From Bog-756 sp963734395 (GTDB lineage Bacteria > Actinomycetota > Acidimicrobiia > Acidimicrobiales > RAAP-2): a stretch of 64,000 nt of DNA. Below, one piece after another: positions 62,923 through 64,000 of this stretch. The notes under the pieces are model-generated. The model did no database searches. It saw only the letters and a list, made by a program, of their open reading frames with translations, and was not told the DNA's origin. The stretch spans positions 682,001 through 746,000 of the forward strand of contig CAVTGY010000003.1 of assembly GCA_963734395.1 (NCBI GenBank), in the 5' to 3' direction. Numbering within the stretch: position 1 is the stretch's first letter; each line of letters opens with the position of its first letter. Both the position numbers and the translations under genes were made by a program.

Positions 62923-62980
62923 CGTTGTCACCCGGTCTGAGCTTCGAGCCGCGGTCCCGATGACCGAGTTGGAAGAACCG

Positions 62981-64000
62981 CTATCCCGAACGATGCAGAG
63001 CCGCCTCGCGTTTCGATTCGTCGGGAACGACCCACCGCCAGCCTCCCTCGACACGCTCCAGCCGATGGCCCTGATGGGTCTTGAGGTAGTGATGCCAGTG
63101 GCACAGTCTGGCCAGATTTTCCAAGGAGGTCGCTCCGCCCTGGCCGAACGGTTCGACATGGTCGATCTCCAGCCCCTCGCCGGTGCCGCAGCCGGAGACC
63201 ACACAGACGGGATCCCGCTCGATGAGGGCCCTCTTCAGAGGGGCGGGGATGGTACGCCCGGCGTGGGCCACCGCGGTGACGTCCACGCCGTCGGTGACCA
63301 GAACGTTGAGGTACGAGTCGACGGCCAAGCGGCGGGCGACATCGACCGGGATCGGTCCGACGCCGGGAATCTCACAGACTTCTCCCCGCCGGAGATGGCC
63401 ACGGAGGAGCGCCTGGTGGTCCACCCGGACATGGACGGTGGCCGTGGGACCGGGAACCGAACAACCTGAATCGTTGGTGCCTTCGCTACCCCGCGGGCCG
63501 GTGCCGGCCCGTCGACGACCCGACGGGCTCGGGTCACGCTTCGGCCCACGTGCGCCGCTGTGAGCCCCTGCGGCGCCGACAGCTGAGGGAGCAGCGCGGC
63601 CACAGGCCAGGCGGACAAGGGCGTCGGCAGCGAGGGCCCGGCTGGGCTCATCGAGACCGGCCCGCCTGGCTTCGACTGCCAAGCGATCCGATTCGAGCTT
63701 GACCGCAGCGATCAGTCTTGCTCCCTCGTCCGGGGTGAGCGTGGCGTCGAATCGCACCGCTCCATCGTCGTCTGTCCAGTTGCGAAGGGCGCGTCGGCGA
63801 TGGATGGCGTCGTAGGTCGCCTTCTGGGCGCTCCCGACCGCTCGTACCCGCCGGCAACGCAGCTTCAACAGTGTGAGCGGCTGCTGTTTCGCTGTTTCCA
63901 CCAACTCCTTTTCCGCATCGGGCTGGAGTATGGCGGCGCCGGTGATCTCGGTGACCTGAGCCTCCGAGAGACGACCATGGCGCATGGCGTCGTCGGTGGC
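62981..64000 (-). CDS. DUF222/HNH endonuclease (13E12-type), cut off by the window end
   Basis: The frame is open to base 64000, so the 5' end lies outside. The DUF222 part (RHGRLSEAQVTEITG to LAADALVRLACG) leads through a Pro/Gly-rich insert to the HNH nuclease: RDPVCVVSGCGTGEGLEIDH with the catalytic His pair region, then ENLARLCHWHHYLKTHQG. These proteins occur in many copies in actinobacterial genomes and are often linked to mobile DNA; their targets are unknown. Confidence 0.88.
   Translation of the reverse strand, partial: ATDDAMRHGRLSEAQVTEITGAAILQPDAEKELVETAKQQPLTLLKLRCRRVRAVGSAQKATYDAIHRRRALRNWTDDDGAVRFDATLTPDEGARLIAAVKLESDRLAVEARRAGLDEPSRALAADALVRLACGRAAPSAVGAAGAHSGARGPKRDPSPSGRRRAGTGPRGSEGTNDSGCSVPGPTATVHVRVDHQALLRGHLRRGEVCEIPGVGPIPVDVARRLAVDSYLNVLVTDGVDVTAVAHAGRTIPAPLKRALIERDPVCVVSGCGTGEGLEIDHVEPFGQGGATSLENLARLCHWHHYLKTHQGHRLERVEGGWRWVVPDESKREAALHRSG

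Overview
The window is high-GC DNA, dense with genes on both strands. It uses many GTG starts, many 4-bp ATGA/GTGA gene overlaps and several promoters whose -10 lies so close to the start codon that the mRNA would be leaderless. Gene content points to a free-living actinobacterium, probably of the Acidimicrobiia type: glucosyl-3-phosphoglycerate synthase next to threonine synthase and a MoaD-like protein, OtsA/OtsB trehalose synthesis, a DUF222/HNH (13E12-type) endonuclease, a TIGR03085 protein, and a lipid/steroid-type P450, BVMO, SDR and acyl-CoA ligase set. The phylum call is an inference from gene families; no rRNA is present.

Layout. 0.1-5.2 kb: a TIR-WD40-like signalling protein, a carotenoid oxygenase and a small secreted protein with its own promoter and hairpin terminator. 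5.4-11.9 kb: tRNA-Thr, a LytR_C protein, convergent otsB/otsA, a self-regulated TetR plus 14-TM drug exporter, and gpgS. 12.1-15.5 kb: thrC-moaD, a Fur-family regulator and a nickel/cobalt permease behind a Nur-box-like site. 15.5-20.9 kb: TetR, P450, EthD, methyltransferase, hexapeptide acyltransferase and patatin. 20.9-23.0 kb: a RecB/Cas4-like nuclease with a CX2CX5C cluster, coupled to a partner that looks like a degenerate copy of the same fold. 23.0-27.6 kb: secreted glycine-rich and pentapeptide-repeat proteins, a broken VC0807-like membrane protein, a mini-protein and DUF427. 27.7-38.2 kb: methyltransferase, acyl-CoA synthetase, SDR, a membrane-Sco1 fusion, glycerate kinase, BVMO and aldo/keto reductase. 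38.6-47.1 kb: EF-G paralogue, adenosine deaminase, a second copy of the mini-protein with a lipoprotein hydrolase, DinB-like proteins, and a KARI-like protein divergent from a GHMP kinase. 47.2-56.5 kb: CrtI-like oxidase, an HTH protein with twin operators, a two-component system on one reading frame, a phosphotransferase of the chloramphenicol-kinase type, and MFS plus TetR. 56.7-64 kb: GH3 glycosidase, tRNA-Ser, pheA, larB-larC and the 3' part of an HNH endonuclease gene that runs off the end.

Themes. Nickel recurs: the NixA-type permease with a Fur-type regulator at 14 kb, and LarB/LarC for the nickel-pincer cofactor at 61 kb. Trehalose and glucosylglycerate pathways suggest osmotic or thermal stress protection. 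No complete prophage, transposon or CRISPR array was seen.

Quality warning. At least 20 single-base frame disruptions (and one 16-bp tandem duplication) interrupt otherwise well-conserved genes, several in G or C homopolymers. This is more than expected for real decay among so many intact neighbours, so consensus errors are likely. Such genes are given as one spanning entry of type pseudogene with the approximate break points, but many may be intact in the organism.
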